A stretch of 64,000 nt of DNA, taken from NCBI RefSeq assembly GCF_013778305.1, contig NZ_JACEIC010000002.1, forward strand, positions 1,885,669 to 1,949,668, written 5' to 3'. Positions 27,166-34,680 of this stretch are shown here, in pieces. The position numbers and the translations under genes were made by a program. Within the stretch, counting starts at the first letter, position 1, and each line of letters begins with the position of its first letter. This DNA is from Nocardioides agri (GTDB lineage Bacteria > Actinomycetota > Actinomycetes > Propionibacteriales > Nocardioidaceae). Below the pieces are notes generated by a model. That model saw nothing but the letters and a program-made list of their open reading frames with translations, had not been told where the DNA came from and did no database searches.

Positions 27166-27714
27166 TCACTCCCGGGGCGGATCCTCACCGACGAGCCCGT
27201 CGACGGACTCGCGGATCAGGTCGGCGTGGCCGACGTGGCGGCCGTACTCCTCGATGAGGTCGAACAGGACGCGGCGCAGGTTGGGGTGGTTGCCCTCGTC
27301 GTCCTGGACCTCGGCGACGAAGTCGAGGCCACCGGCCGCGACGGCCTCGTCGACCAGGGCCCGCCCCTTCGCCACCGACTCGCGGAAGAGCGCCTCCAGC
27401 GACGCAGGGGTGTCGTCGTCCTCCACGCGGAGGTGCCAGTCCTCGTCGTCCCAGTCCGCCTTGTCGAACGGGGCGAAGGGTGCCCGGCCGTGCAGCTTCC
27501 ACGCCAGCGTGGTCGCCTCGACGACCGCGGCGTGCTTGAGCAGGCCGCCGAGGGTCAGCGTCGAGGGGCCGAGGGTCGCGCGGATGCCGGCGTCGTCGAG
27601 GCCGCCGCACTTCCACAGGAGGTAGCCGCGCAACCGGTCGAGCGAGCCGGTGATCGCCGCCAGCTCGTCACCGGCGAGCGGGGGTTCCTGTCCGAGGTCG
27701 CCGAGGTCGGTCAT
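27166..27714 (-). CDS. DinB/DUF664-family protein
   Basis: A 182-residue four-helix-bundle protein. Putative metal-binding histidines lie in GGLLKHAAVVEA and YGRHVGHADLIRES, the typical DinB/DUF664 positions. Family members are mostly uncharacterised, and some use thiols as cofactors. The ATG at 27714 lies 7 nt after TAGAGT (complement of 27722-27727), and the TAG of that box is the stop codon of the upstream HIT gene. A similar DinB protein is encoded at 28229, two genes away on the other strand. Confidence 0.85.
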   Translation of the reverse strand: MTDLGDLGQEPPLAGDELAAITGSLDRLRGYLLWKCGGLDDAGIRATLGPSTLTLGGLLKHAAVVEATTLAWKLHGRAPFAPFDKADWDDEDWHLRVEDDDTPASLEALFRESVAKGRALVDEAVAAGGLDFVAEVQDDEGNHPNLRRVLFDLIEEYGRHVGHADLIRESVDGLVGEDPPRE

Positions 27715-27721
27715 GCCGCCG

Positions 27722-27727
27722 ACTCTA
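27722..27727 (-). promoter_or_regulatory. -10 element sharing the HIT gene stop codon
   Basis: On the minus strand TAGAGT spans 27727-27722. Its first three bases are the HIT gene's TAG stop codon, and its end lies 7 nt before the DinB ATG at 27714. Confidence 0.55.
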
Positions 27728-28204
27728 GGGCAGGGCGCCCGCCGTGCGGTCGAGCTCGGCGGCGATCTGGGCGCGGAGCTCGTCGTGCTGCGGGCCGAGC
27801 TCGTGCTCGTCCGAGACCCGCTTCGTCCAGTGGTGGAGCGCGGCCGGCCACCCCACGACGTCGTCCGGCTCCCAGTCGTAGCGCGGCGTGACGTGGGCGT
27901 GCAGGAACGCGTCGGTGTTGCCCTGGATCTCGAGGTTGATCCGCCGGAAGCCCGGGTCCCGCCGCCGCGCGACCGTCGACACCGCGCGGCCCAGGACCGC
28001 CATGTCCTCGAGGAACACCAGCTGCCGCTCGGGGCTCAGGTCGGTGAGCTGGTCGGCGGCCGGGTCGTCGGTGATCAGCACGCAGTAGCCGGGGAGGTGC
28101 TGCACGTCGCCGATCACGGCGAACCCCGCACGCATCCGGCGGAGCACCGTCGGGTTGGTGCCGGCGAGCGCCGCGCCGACGCGGTCGAGTCGGAAGTCCG
28201 TCAT
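27725..28204 (-). CDS. HIT-family nucleotide-binding hydrolase
   Basis: A 159-residue histidine-triad protein. The motif NTDAFLHAHVTPRYDWEP contains H102 and H104, but the third position of the usual HxHxH is threonine, as in a subset of HIT proteins. GYCVLITDDPAAD and RINLEIQGN are the expected substrate-pocket strands. HIT proteins hydrolyse or transfer nucleoside phosphates such as dinucleoside polyphosphates; the exact substrate is unknown. The open frame continues far upstream, but the ATG at 28204 is chosen because TAGGGT (complement of 28212-28217) ends 7 nt before it, inside a palindrome shared with the divergent gene. Confidence 0.85.
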   Translation of the reverse strand: MTDFRLDRVGAALAGTNPTVLRRMRAGFAVIGDVQHLPGYCVLITDDPAADQLTDLSPERQLVFLEDMAVLGRAVSTVARRRDPGFRRINLEIQGNTDAFLHAHVTPRYDWEPDDVVGWPAALHHWTKRVSDEHELGPQHDELRAQIAAELDRTAGALP

Positions 28205-28231
28205 GGCTCCGACCCTAGAGTCGGAGCCATG
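28202..28231. promoter_or_regulatory. 30-bp palindrome: symmetric bidirectional leaderless promoter
   Basis: The 30 bp from one start codon to the other (CATGGCTCCGAC at the left, GTCGGAGCCATG at the right) are palindromic at 28 of 30 positions. In the centre TAGAGT (rightward, 28216-28221) and TAGGGT (leftward, complement of 28212-28217) share their TA dinucleotide. Each ends 7 nt before its ATG. One site can thus start two divergent leaderless mRNAs. Confidence 0.7.
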
Positions 28232-28723
28232 CTCGAGACACAGCGCGAGAGGGTCCCCGCCGACGACGACGGTGAGCTGGACACCGCACTGGCGTTCCTG
28301 AGGTTTCAACGCTCGTGCGTGTTCAAGAAGATCGACGGCCTGTCCGAGGAGCAGCTGCGACGGCGGCTGGTCGTCTCCGACACGACGCTGCTCGGCCTGG
28401 TCAAGCACTTCGCGGACGGCGAGCGGTGGTGGTTCGCCCACCACGTGGGCGGCGACCCGGCGTACGCCGACATCGACTGGACGATGGTCGTGCCGGAGTC
28501 GGTGCCGGCGGAGGCGGTGGTCGCGGACTACCGCGCCGCGATCGAGGAGGCCGATCGGCACATCGCCGCCGCCGGGTCGCCCGAGACGCTGACGAGGCTG
28601 CCCGTGGGTGACGCGCCGCGGACGCTGCGCTGGGTGCTGTGGCACAAGACCAGCGAGATCGCCCGCCACCTGGGCCACATGGACATCCTGCGCGAGCAGA
28701 TCGACGGGGTCACCGGGCGCTGA
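28229..28723 (+). CDS. DinB/DUF664-family protein
   Basis: A 164-residue DinB-fold protein. Likely metal ligands are in GLVKHFADGERWW and IARHLGHMDILREQ. It resembles the protein encoded at 27166-27714 in size, fold and the RHLGHxD motif, so the two may be paralogues. The ATG at 28229 sits at the right end of the shared palindromic promoter and has no Shine-Dalgarno. The gene ends at the left copy of the 80-bp inverted repeat, convergent with nagB. Confidence 0.85.
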   Translation: MLETQRERVPADDDGELDTALAFLRFQRSCVFKKIDGLSEEQLRRRLVVSDTTLLGLVKHFADGERWWFAHHVGGDPAYADIDWTMVVPESVPAEAVVADYRAAIEEADRHIAAAGSPETLTRLPVGDAPRTLRWVLWHKTSEIARHLGHMDILREQIDGVTGR

Positions 28724-28734
28724 GCGGCCGACTA

Positions 28735-28814
28735 CTCAGGCTCTCCTGTCACTTCTCAGGCGTTGCAACGGCCGAGAAGTGACGGGATCACCGGTGCACC
28801 GGTGAATCCGGCAC
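28735..28814. repeat. 80-bp inverted repeat, left copy (with hairpin and palindrome)
   Basis: This 80-bp element matches the reverse complement of 37244-37323 at 78 of 80 positions. It contains a hairpin, GTCACTTCTC (28748-28757) with GAGAAGTGAC (28774-28783), around a loop with the palindrome CGTTGCAACG, then an 18-bp perfect palindrome TCACCGGTGCACCGGTGA (28788-28805). It lies between the converging DinB and nagB genes, 3 bp past the nagB stop, where it could act as a bidirectional terminator. Confidence 0.85.
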
Positions 28815-28817
28815 CGC

Positions 28818-29597
28818 TCACATCCCCTGCCAGGCAGGCTTCCCGGCGTACACCTCGCGGTAGTAGTCGAGGCGGGCGAGGCCGGCCGCGGCGTCGGGGT
28901 CGAGCAGGACCGTGGCGTGCGGGTGGAGCTGGAGCACGGAGGCCGGGCAGGACGCCGAGACCGGCCCCTCGACCGCGGCGGCGACGGCGTCCGCCTTGCC
29001 GGCACCGGTGGCGACCAGCAGCAGGTGGCGGGCGCGCAGGATCGTGCCGAGGCCCTGGGTGAGCACGTGCCGCGGCACGTCGTCGGCGGAGCCGAAGAAG
29101 CGCGCGTTGTCGTCGCGGGTCCGCGCGGTGAGCGTCTTGATGCGGGTCAGCGACGCGAGCGACGAGCCGGGCTCGTTGAACGCGAGGTGGCCGTCGCTGC
29201 CGATGCCCAGCACCTGCAGGTCCACCCCGCCCGCGGCGACGATGGCCTCCTCGTAGCGGGCGCCCGCTGTCTCGACGTCGGCCGGGTCAGGCGTCGCGAC
29301 GCGGTCGCGAGGGATGTCGAGACCGTCGGTGAGCTCGCGGTAGATCGTCTCCCGGTAGGACTCCGGGTGGCCGATGGGCAGGCCGACGTACTCGTCGAGC
29401 GTGAAGCACCGCACCCCGCCGTACGACGGCCCGGTGCCGGCGCGGTGGCGCGCGAGGAGCTCCTGGTAGGTCGGCAGCGGGCTCGAGCCGGTCGCCAGCC
29501 CGAGCACGGCGTCGGGCCGGGAGCGGACCAGCGCCTCGATCGCGGACGCGGCGACGGCGCCGACCTCGGCGGCGGAGGAGAGGGGCACGACCTCCAT
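28818..29597 (-). CDS. nagB: Glucosamine-6-phosphate deaminase
   Basis: A 259-residue enzyme converting glucosamine-6-phosphate to fructose-6-phosphate and ammonia. Visible motifs are GLATGSSPLPTYQEL (phosphate loop), CFTLDEYVGLP (catalytic Asp), VLGIGSDGHLAFNEPGSS and, near the C-terminus, LLVATGAGKADAV. Length is that of NagB without an allosteric extension. It is the last gene of the operon; its ATG overlaps the nagA stop (TGATG). The 80-bp repeat begins 3 bp beyond its stop. Confidence 0.96.
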   Translation of the reverse strand: MEVVPLSSAAEVGAVAASAIEALVRSRPDAVLGLATGSSPLPTYQELLARHRAGTGPSYGGVRCFTLDEYVGLPIGHPESYRETIYRELTDGLDIPRDRVATPDPADVETAGARYEEAIVAAGGVDLQVLGIGSDGHLAFNEPGSSLASLTRIKTLTARTRDDNARFFGSADDVPRHVLTQGLGTILRARHLLLVATGAGKADAVAAAVEGPVSASCPASVLQLHPHATVLLDPDAAAGLARLDYYREVYAGKPAWQGM

Positions 29598-30532
29598 CAG
29601 CGCAGCTCCAGGTCGTCGGTGAGCTCGATCGTCTCCTCGCGCGCGGGCAGGCCCAGCAGGGCGAGGGGCGTCGAGGTGGCGGTGGCGACGGCGTCGGAGA
29701 CCGAGCAGCCGGTCTGCTGGACGAGGATCCGCAGGCAGTCGAGGACCGACGCGCCCGACCCGGCGAGCGTGCCGTCCGCGAGCCGGACCGTGCCGTCGGC
29801 GACGACGACGTCCTGGTCGCCGAGGCGGGCGGGACCGTCGGGCATCCCGAGCGCGGCGGTCGTGTCGGACACCGACAGGAAGCGCGCAGGCCCGAGCGCG
29901 CGCCAGGCGGCGCGCACGAAGTGCGGGTCGAGGTGGTGCCCGTCGACGATGAGGCCCGCGACGAGGTCGTCACCGCCCAGCGCGACGCCGACCGGCCCGG
30001 GCTCGCGCGGCGACACCGGCGCCATCGCGTTGCCGAGGTGGGTGACGCAGCGGGCGCCCGCCTCGATCGCGGCGAGCACCTCGGCGGTGTCGCCGGCGGT
30101 GTGGCCGACCGACACGACGACGCCCTCGGCGGTCAGCCGCTCGATCACCTCGAGGGCGCCGGGGAGCTCCGGCGCGACCGTCACCATCAGCACGCCGGCC
30201 TCGCGCGACCAGCCGTCGACGAGGTCGAGCGACGGCGGGCGCAGCCAGTGCTCGGGGTGCGCGCCCTTGCGGGACGGCGCGATCATCGGACCCTCGAAGT
30301 GCAGCCCGAGGGGCTCGGCCCCCGCCCAGCCCGCGGGCGGGCCGGCGGCGAGCGTCGCCAGCGCCTGCTCACGGGCGGCCGGGTCGGAGGTGATCACGGT
30401 CGGCAGGAACGCGACGACGCCGTACGCCGGCAGCGCGGCCGCGACCTCCCAGAGCCGGTGCGGCTCGGCGGTGAGGTCGATGCCGGCGGCGCCGTTGACC
30501 TGGGCGTCGACGAGGCCGGGGTAGCTGGTCAT
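29597..30532 (-). CDS. nagA: N-acetylglucosamine-6-phosphate deacetylase
   Basis: A 311-residue amidohydrolase removing acetate from GlcNAc-6-phosphate. Motifs: PGLVDAQVNGAAGID near the N-terminus, GLHFEGPMIAPSRKGAH (metal Glu), VSVGHTAGD, CVTHLGNAM and the catalytic aspartate in LSVSDTTAALG. The protein starts directly at the PGLVD strand, so the small N-terminal beta domain of typical 380-residue NagA is missing, and the ATG at 30532 with a GAGGTG site argues against a missed start. It is coupled to nagB (TGATG) and lies 9 bp after the kinase. Confidence 0.92.
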   Translation of the reverse strand: MTSYPGLVDAQVNGAAGIDLTAEPHRLWEVAAALPAYGVVAFLPTVITSDPAAREQALATLAAGPPAGWAGAEPLGLHFEGPMIAPSRKGAHPEHWLRPPSLDLVDGWSREAGVLMVTVAPELPGALEVIERLTAEGVVVSVGHTAGDTAEVLAAIEAGARCVTHLGNAMAPVSPREPGPVGVALGGDDLVAGLIVDGHHLDPHFVRAAWRALGPARFLSVSDTTAALGMPDGPARLGDQDVVVADGTVRLADGTLAGSGASVLDCLRILVQQTGCSVSDAVATATSTPLALLGLPAREETIELTDDLELR

Positions 30533-30541
30533 CGACTCACC

Positions 30542-31435
30542 TCACCGGCCGAGCAGGGCGGCGCCCACCGCGGCGACCGGGTAGTCCGCGGGCACGACGC
30601 GCAGACGGCCGGCCAGGTCGAGCGACGCCAGGAACGGCGAGCTGGCGGCCTGGGCCTGGAGGGCACCGGCGACGGCCACCCGGAGCTGCTCGCCGAGCTG
30701 CGCGACCCCGCCACCGAGCACGACCGTGCGCGGGTCGACGGCGAGCGCGAGCACCCGGATCGCCGAGGCGACGCCGGCGGCGAACTCGTCGCGCACGGCG
30801 ACCGCCTTCTCGTCCCCGCCCTGCGCCGCGGCGAAGAGCGCCTGCGCGGGCGGCACGTGGCCGCTCGACGGCCACGCGGACGCGAGCGCCGAGCCGGACG
30901 CGATCGTCTCGAGGCAGCCGCGCTGGCCGCACTCGCAGAGCGCGCCCATGGGGTCGACCGGGATGTGGCCGACCTCCCCCGCCGCGCCGTGGTCGCCGCG
31001 GCGGAGCCGGCCCTCGAGCACCAGCCCGGCCGCGAGGCCGGTGCCGATGCTGAGGTAGACGAGGTCGTCCTCGCCGCAGACCTTGACAGCGCCGAGGGAC
31101 GCGGCGTTGACGTCGTTCTCGACGACCACCCGCACGCCGAGGCGCTCGCCGAGCGCCTGGCCGAGCGGGAACCAGTCGCCGTCGAGGCCGAGGTTCACCG
31201 CGTGCTTGACCGTGCCGTTCGGGGGGTCGACCAGTCCGGGGATGCCGACGCCGACAGTGCCGGTCAGCGGCTCGCCGGTGGCGGCGCGCAGCGCCTCCAC
31301 CACGCGCGCTGCGGTGCGCACGACGCCGTCGGTGCCGGGCTCGGTCGCCTCGCGGACCTCGGCCAGGATCTCGCCGGCGTCGTCGATGACGAGCCCCAGC
31401 GTCTTGGTCGCGCCGATGTCCAGGCCGACGTTCAC
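30542..31435 (-). CDS. ROK-family sugar kinase (likely GlcNAc kinase)
   Basis: A 297-residue ROK kinase: VGLDIGATKTLGLVIDD (phosphate loop), VENDVNAASLG (catalytic Asp), YLSIGTGLAAGLVLEG, the GHIPVDP segment and the zinc motif CECGQRGCLETIASG. There is no helix-turn-helix, which separates it from the ROK repressor upstream. The GTG at 31435 overlaps the stop of the hexosaminidase gene (GTGA). Context in a GlcNAc operon suggests phosphorylation of N-acetylglucosamine released by the GH3 enzyme; glucose or mannosamine cannot be excluded. Confidence 0.9.
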   Translation of the reverse strand: MNVGLDIGATKTLGLVIDDAGEILAEVREATEPGTDGVVRTAARVVEALRAATGEPLTGTVGVGIPGLVDPPNGTVKHAVNLGLDGDWFPLGQALGERLGVRVVVENDVNAASLGAVKVCGEDDLVYLSIGTGLAAGLVLEGRLRRGDHGAAGEVGHIPVDPMGALCECGQRGCLETIASGSALASAWPSSGHVPPAQALFAAAQGGDEKAVAVRDEFAAGVASAIRVLALAVDPRTVVLGGGVAQLGEQLRVAVAGALQAQAASSPFLASLDLAGRLRVVPADYPVAAVGAALLGR

Positions 31436-32811
31436 CGGTCCCACCCTGCCTTCCTCAGCAGCTCCTCGACCGCGGCGGCTCCCGGTCGGGAGTAGCCGCG
31501 CGTGCAGATCCTCGGCACCGACCCGTCGAACGGGCCGGGCCAACCCCACTCGACCACGACCGCGGCGCCGTCGACCACGATCTCGGGACGACGGTGCGCG
31601 TCACGCATCTGCAGCACCACGGGCCGGTCGCCGGCGAACGGCTCACCCGGCGCGACGAAGCGGTCGGGCTCGAGTCCCCACGGCACCTCGCCCACGGCGA
31701 TGTTGGCCGCGGTCGCAACGCTCACGATCTCGGCGCCGGCGAGGTCGGGCAGCTCGCCCTCGACCACCAGCGAGGCGTGCGCCGCGCGCCCTTGCGCCGG
31801 GATGCCGGCGTCGGGGCCGCCGGACATGTCGTAGCGGCGCAGCTGGGCGATCCGTGCGCACGCGTCGCGCAGCCGCTCCTCGGAGAGCCGCCCGTCGTGG
31901 ACGGCGGCGACGATCGCGGCCTGGGTCTCGCGCACCAGGGACACCGGCTTGTCCGGGCCGATGCAGAGCAGGTCGGCGCCCGCCGCGAGCGACAGCACGG
32001 CCGCCTCGGGGATGCCGCGCTCCGCGGACGCACCGGCCATGTCGAGCGCGTCGCTGACGATGACGCCGGCATACCCCATGTCCTCGCGGAGCAGCCCGAG
32101 GACCGGCGCGCTGAGGGTGCCCGGCAGCGCCGGGTCGATCGCGGGTACGACGATGTGCGAGGTCATCACGGACGCGGCGCCGGCCTCGGCGGCGGCGGCG
32201 AACGGCACGAGCTCGCGGGTCCGCAGGGTCGCCAGGTCGGCGTCGACCGTGGGCAGCTCGAGGTGGCTGTCCTGCGCGGTGTCGCCGTGGCCCGGGAAGT
32301 GCTTCACGCAGGCGGCCACACCGGCCTCCTGCAGGCCGGTCACCCAGGCCGCGACGTGGGCGGCCGCCTGCTGCGGGTCGCCCGAGAAGCTGCGGGTGCC
32401 GATGACCGGGTTGTCCGGGTTCGTGTTGACGTCGGCGACCGGCCCGAGGTCGAGGTTGATGCCGGCGGCGGCGAGCTCGGCCCCGATCGACCGACCGACG
32501 GCGCGGGTCAGGTCGAGGTCGTCCGCGGCGCCGAGCGCGGCCGGCCCGAGCACCGGGCTGCCGTCCATCGCGTGCAGCCGGGTGACGTCGCCGCCCTCCT
32601 CGTCGACCGCGATGACGGCGTGGGGGTTGGCGGCGCGGATCGCGGCGCTCAGCTCGGCGACGGCCGCCGGACCGTCGGCGGTGTTGGTGCCGAAGTAGCA
32701 GATGCCGCCGAGGCCCTCGGCGAGCAGCGCGGCGTAGTCGTTTGGCAGCGTCGTGCCGGCGAACGCCGGCAGCTGCACCCGGAGCGCCATCTGGTCGAGG
32801 TCCATGCTCAT
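31432..32811 (-). CDS. nagZ: GH3 beta-N-acetylhexosaminidase (NagZ-like)
   Basis: A 459-residue glycoside hydrolase family 3 enzyme. The NagZ signature KHFPGHGDTAQDSH is present (its His-Asp dyad acts as acid/base), with the nucleophile aspartate in GVIVSDALDMAG and substrate-binding AVDEEGGDVTRL. No signal peptide is seen, so it acts in the cytoplasm on imported GlcNAc-containing saccharides, or on muropeptides. A 130-residue C-terminal domain follows the barrel. The ATG at 32811 overlaps the permease stop (ATGA). The enzyme feeds the adjacent kinase, NagA and NagB. Confidence 0.92.
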   Translation of the reverse strand: MSMDLDQMALRVQLPAFAGTTLPNDYAALLAEGLGGICYFGTNTADGPAAVAELSAAIRAANPHAVIAVDEEGGDVTRLHAMDGSPVLGPAALGAADDLDLTRAVGRSIGAELAAAGINLDLGPVADVNTNPDNPVIGTRSFSGDPQQAAAHVAAWVTGLQEAGVAACVKHFPGHGDTAQDSHLELPTVDADLATLRTRELVPFAAAAEAGAASVMTSHIVVPAIDPALPGTLSAPVLGLLREDMGYAGVIVSDALDMAGASAERGIPEAAVLSLAAGADLLCIGPDKPVSLVRETQAAIVAAVHDGRLSEERLRDACARIAQLRRYDMSGGPDAGIPAQGRAAHASLVVEGELPDLAGAEIVSVATAANIAVGEVPWGLEPDRFVAPGEPFAGDRPVVLQMRDAHRRPEIVVDGAAVVVEWGWPGPFDGSVPRICTRGYSRPGAAAVEELLRKAGWDR

Positions 32812-33647
32812 CCCTTCACCGCGCCGGAGGTGAGACCGCCGACCATGCGGCCCTGGACGATGAGGAAGAACACGACGACCGGGATCGCGATGAGCGTCGA
32901 GCCGGCCATGATGCCGCCCCAGTCGGTGCCGCGGTTGACGTCGGCGAAGGTCGTCAGCCAGAGCGGCAGCGTGCGCTGGTCCTCCCGCGTCATCACGACG
33001 AGGGCGAGCGTGAACTCGTTCCAAGCCTGGATGAACCCGAAGACACCGGTCGCGACCAGGCCGGGCGCGAGGAGCGGGAACGTGACCCGGAAGAACGCCT
33101 GGGTGCGCGAGCAGCCGTCCATCATCGCGGCCTCCTCGAGCTCGTAGGGGACGCCGGACACGAAGCCGCGCAGCGTCCAGATCGTGAAGGGCAGCACGGC
33201 CGCGACGTACACGATGCTCAGGCCGACGATCGTGTTGAGCAGGTCCACCGCCTCGAGCATCTTGTACTGGGAGATGAAGAGGCCCTCGACCGGGATCATC
33301 TGGATGACCAGCAGGGCGACGATGAACGTCGTCCGCCCGCGGAACCGGAAGCGGGACACCGCGACCGAGGCGACGAACGCGAACACCAGCGAGACGAGGA
33401 TCGTCAGGCCGGTCACCAGCAGGCTGATCTTGAGGGCGTTGACGAACTGGTCGGTCTCGAAGACCGTCCGGTAGTTGTCCAGGTTGCCGCCGAACGGCAC
33501 CCAGGTCGGCACCGGGTTGCGGATCTCGCGGCGCGGCAGGAACGAGCTGTTGATCATCCAGTAGACCGGGAAGATCGCGAGCACGAACGCGACCAGGCCC
33601 AGGACGTTGGCGGTGATCCGCAGCGGCCGCGGGGTGGGGCGGGCCAT
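32808..33647 (-). CDS. Carbohydrate ABC transporter permease (MalG-like)
   Basis: A 279-residue inner-membrane permease with about six helices. The EAA loop that docks the ATPase is visible (YELEEAAMMDGCSRTQAFFR). It is the MalG-type partner of the neighbouring permease in a CUT1 sugar importer. Its ATG overlaps the upstream permease stop by one base (TGATG) and its stop overlaps the nagZ start, so four genes are translationally linked. Confidence 0.94.
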   Translation of the reverse strand: MARPTPRPLRITANVLGLVAFVLAIFPVYWMINSSFLPRREIRNPVPTWVPFGGNLDNYRTVFETDQFVNALKISLLVTGLTILVSLVFAFVASVAVSRFRFRGRTTFIVALLVIQMIPVEGLFISQYKMLEAVDLLNTIVGLSIVYVAAVLPFTIWTLRGFVSGVPYELEEAAMMDGCSRTQAFFRVTFPLLAPGLVATGVFGFIQAWNEFTLALVVMTREDQRTLPLWLTTFADVNRGTDWGGIMAGSTLIAIPVVVFFLIVQGRMVGGLTSGAVKG

Positions 33648-34567
33648 CAGTCTTCACCTTCCTGGCGCAGCATGGCGCGGACGTACGGCGCGGTCAGCGC
33701 GACGGTCAGGACGAGCATGAACATCGCGACCGCCGCCGCCATGCCGAAGTTCCCGCTGCCGATGCCGAGCCGGTAGATGAGGGTGCCGAGGAGGTTGGTG
33801 TCGTGCGTGCTGCCGCCGGCCTTCTGGAGGATGTAGATCTGCGTGAAGACCCGCAGGTCCCAGATCACCTGCAGCAGGCCCACCACGAGCAGCACCGGTC
33901 GGATGCTCGGGAGGACGATGTGCCGCAGCCGCTGGGTCGGGCTGGCGCCGTCGATCTCGGCGGCCTCGACCAGGTCCTCGGGCACCTGGGTGAGCGCGGC
34001 GTAGACGGTGAACGCGACGAAGGGCACGCTCATCCAGACGACGATGACCGTCGCCACGAAGAAGAAGGAGAGCGGCTCGAGCAGCCACGGGTGGCCCTCG
34101 AAGTCGAAGCCGATCTTGGTCAGCAGGTAGTTGACGATCCCGTACTGGGTGTCGAAGAGCCACTGCCACACGGTGAGCGCGGCGACGACCGGCATCGCCC
34201 ACGCGAGCAGCAGCCCGGCCTGCACGAGGATCCGGATGCCCTTGGACATGTGCTGCATGAGCAGCGCCAGCGCCACGCCGATCGTCATGGTGACGGCGGC
34301 GTTGACGAGGCAGAAGACGATCGAGCGGAGGGTGACCTTCCACAGGTAGGGGTCGGTGACCAGCTCCCGATAGTTCTCCAGGCCGACCCACTCCGGCGGG
34401 TTGCCGAACTGCTGGCGCAGCCCGTACTCCTGGAAGGACAGCAGCACCTGGCGCACGAGCGGGTAGCCCAGGGCGAGCCCGAGCGCGACGACCGCGGGCA
34501 CGATCAGCACGTACGGCAGCGGCGACCGGCGGGCGCGGGGGGCCGAGCCGTTGTCGACTGTGGTCAT
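33647..34567 (-). CDS. Carbohydrate ABC transporter permease (MalF-like)
   Basis: A 306-residue permease with about six helices and the EAA loop VPEDLVEAAEIDGASPTQRL. A strong GGAGGA site precedes the ATG at 34567. It forms a heterodimer with the MalG-like protein. A GC-rich hairpin lies in the 113-bp gap between the solute-binding lipoprotein gene and this one. Confidence 0.94.
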   Translation of the reverse strand: MTTVDNGSAPRARRSPLPYVLIVPAVVALGLALGYPLVRQVLLSFQEYGLRQQFGNPPEWVGLENYRELVTDPYLWKVTLRSIVFCLVNAAVTMTIGVALALLMQHMSKGIRILVQAGLLLAWAMPVVAALTVWQWLFDTQYGIVNYLLTKIGFDFEGHPWLLEPLSFFFVATVIVVWMSVPFVAFTVYAALTQVPEDLVEAAEIDGASPTQRLRHIVLPSIRPVLLVVGLLQVIWDLRVFTQIYILQKAGGSTHDTNLLGTLIYRLGIGSGNFGMAAAVAMFMLVLTVALTAPYVRAMLRQEGED

Positions 34568-34602
34568 GGTTGTTCCTCCTCCCGCATCATCGCGGGCATG
34601 GC

Positions 34603-34637
34603 ACGGCCGGGGCGGCGGATCGCACCGCCCCGGCCGT
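34603..34637 (-). terminator. Strong hairpin between binding-protein and permease genes
   Basis: ACGGCCGGGGCGG (34603-34615) and its perfect complement (34625-34637) form a 13-bp stem with a 9-nt loop. No U-tract follows. In sugar ABC operons such a hairpin typically raises binding-protein mRNA over permease mRNA, by partial termination or 3'-end protection. Confidence 0.7.
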
Positions 34638-34680
34638 CTGGGTTCCCTGCTTGTGGTGTTGCTGTGTCCGGCGAGGACTC

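Noticed and set aside
23012..27625. A 1537-codon rightward open frame
   Set aside because: It runs antisense to the kinase/phosphatase fusion, which has many recognisable motifs. The frame is open only because G+C-rich codons rarely give stops, and its translation is low-complexity Arg/Gly/Asp-rich.
32812..33657. N-terminal extension of the GH3 enzyme
   Set aside because: The open frame overlaps the MalG-like permease. The ATGA overlap at 32808-32811 gives a better start.
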